This document shows positions 5,251-5,552 of a DNA stretch of 5,552 nucleotides, in pieces (positions within the stretch are counted from its first letter, which is position 1; every line of letters begins with the position of its first letter). The notes beneath the pieces are model-generated. The model searched no databases. It was not told where the DNA came from and saw nothing but the letters and a program-made list of their open reading frames with translations. The position numbers were made by a program, and so were the translations under genes. The stretch covers positions 1-5,552 of the forward strand of contig JAGHTH010000148.1 in the NCBI GenBank assembly GCA_018065365.1, given 5' to 3'. This stretch comes from Candidatus Coliplasma caballi (GTDB lineage: Bacteria; Bacillota; Clostridia; Oscillospirales; CAG-382).

Positions 5251-5552
5251 TGGAAAACAAAAACGTGAGAACGCCGATGCCCGAACAGGAGCCGTCTGTC
5301 AGAGCGCGCAACTTTGACGAGGTCGCACTCGGATACACCGCGGAAGCGGCGCTGATCGAGGCGGAACGCTGCCTGCAATGCAAGAATTCTCCCTGCGTGT
5401 CGGGCTGCCCGGTCAACGTCAGAATTCCCGATTTCATCAAAGCGCTCCGCGAGGGACGCACCGAGGACGCGTACGGCGTGATCTCGGAATCTTCCTCGCT
5501 GCCGGCGGTCTGCGGACGCGTTTGCCCGCAGGAAACGCAATGCGAGAGCAAG
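5250..5552 (+). CDS. nfnB: NfnB / glutamate synthase small-subunit-like protein (N-terminal part)
   Basis: This is the first 101 codons of the large subunit that partners NfnA; the gene runs off the window edge. It corresponds to the double-cluster ferredoxin-like domain shared with the GltD family and dihydropyrimidine dehydrogenase. After a leader with MPEQEPSVRARNFDEVALGY (10-29), the first cysteine set is C41, C44, C49 and C53 (CLQC, then PCVSGCPV). The second is C88, C92 and C98 in VCGRVCPQETQCE, with E95 in the position where I recall a glutamate ligand in NfnB. These should bind two [4Fe-4S] clusters. In NfnAB the large subunit carries the bifurcating FAD and the NADP(H) site; those domains lie beyond the window, so a plain NADPH-dependent glutamate synthase-like oxidoreductase is not excluded. 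The start is set by AAAGGAGG (5232-5239) and a TGATG overlap with nfnA. Confidence 0.9.
   Translation, partial: MENKNVRTPMPEQEPSVRARNFDEVALGYTAEAALIEAERCLQCKNSPCVSGCPVNVRIPDFIKALREGRTEDAYGVISESSSLPAVCGRVCPQETQCESK

Overview
The window looks like chromosomal core sequence from a spore-forming, anaerobic member of the Clostridia (Bacillota). The evidence is a full-length SpoIVA, a YlmC/YmxH-type sporulation protein, a clostridial-type diaminopimelate decarboxylase and the start of an NfnAB-type flavoprotein pair. All genes are on the + strand. Coding regions favour G or C at third codon positions, and the intergenic gaps are AT-richer and hold recognisable promoters and terminators. I see no tRNA, rRNA, CRISPR array, insertion sequence or phage gene.

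Layout. (1) Positions 1-1442 are a single-gene unit: a consensus sigma-A promoter (TTGACA, 17 bp, TATAAT), a leader of about 95 nt with a 15-bp palindrome, lysA (142-1398) and an intrinsic terminator. (2) Positions 1443-3331 are a sporulation unit: a candidate promoter, spoIVA (1526-3004), a small PRC-barrel gene overlapping it by 4 nt (3001-3276) and a strong terminator. (3) From 3354 to the window edge is a metabolic unit: an extended -10 promoter, a KDPG/KHG aldolase with an extra C-terminal VOC-like domain (3424-4380), nfnA (readable from 4420, but apparently meant to start at 4393) and the first 101 codons of nfnB (5250 to the edge).

How the genes work together. LysA makes lysine from meso-diaminopimelate. 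SpoIVA is the ATPase that builds the base of the spore coat in the mother cell, and its downstream partner belongs to a family named for sporulation. In the third unit an aldolase that produces pyruvate lies directly upstream of the two subunits of an NADH-dependent ferredoxin:NADP+ oxidoreductase (or a close relative), which suggests co-expression of a carbon-cleavage step with NAD(P)H/ferredoxin balancing.

The most notable anomaly is an in-frame UGA at codon 6 of nfnA (4408-4410). It comes after a well-placed ribosome binding site and an ATG, and the residues on both sides match the usual N-terminus of the family. UGA ends three genes in this window, so it is not globally reassigned here. 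I found no convincing wholly new system; most of the window is conserved clostridial housekeeping and sporulation sequence.
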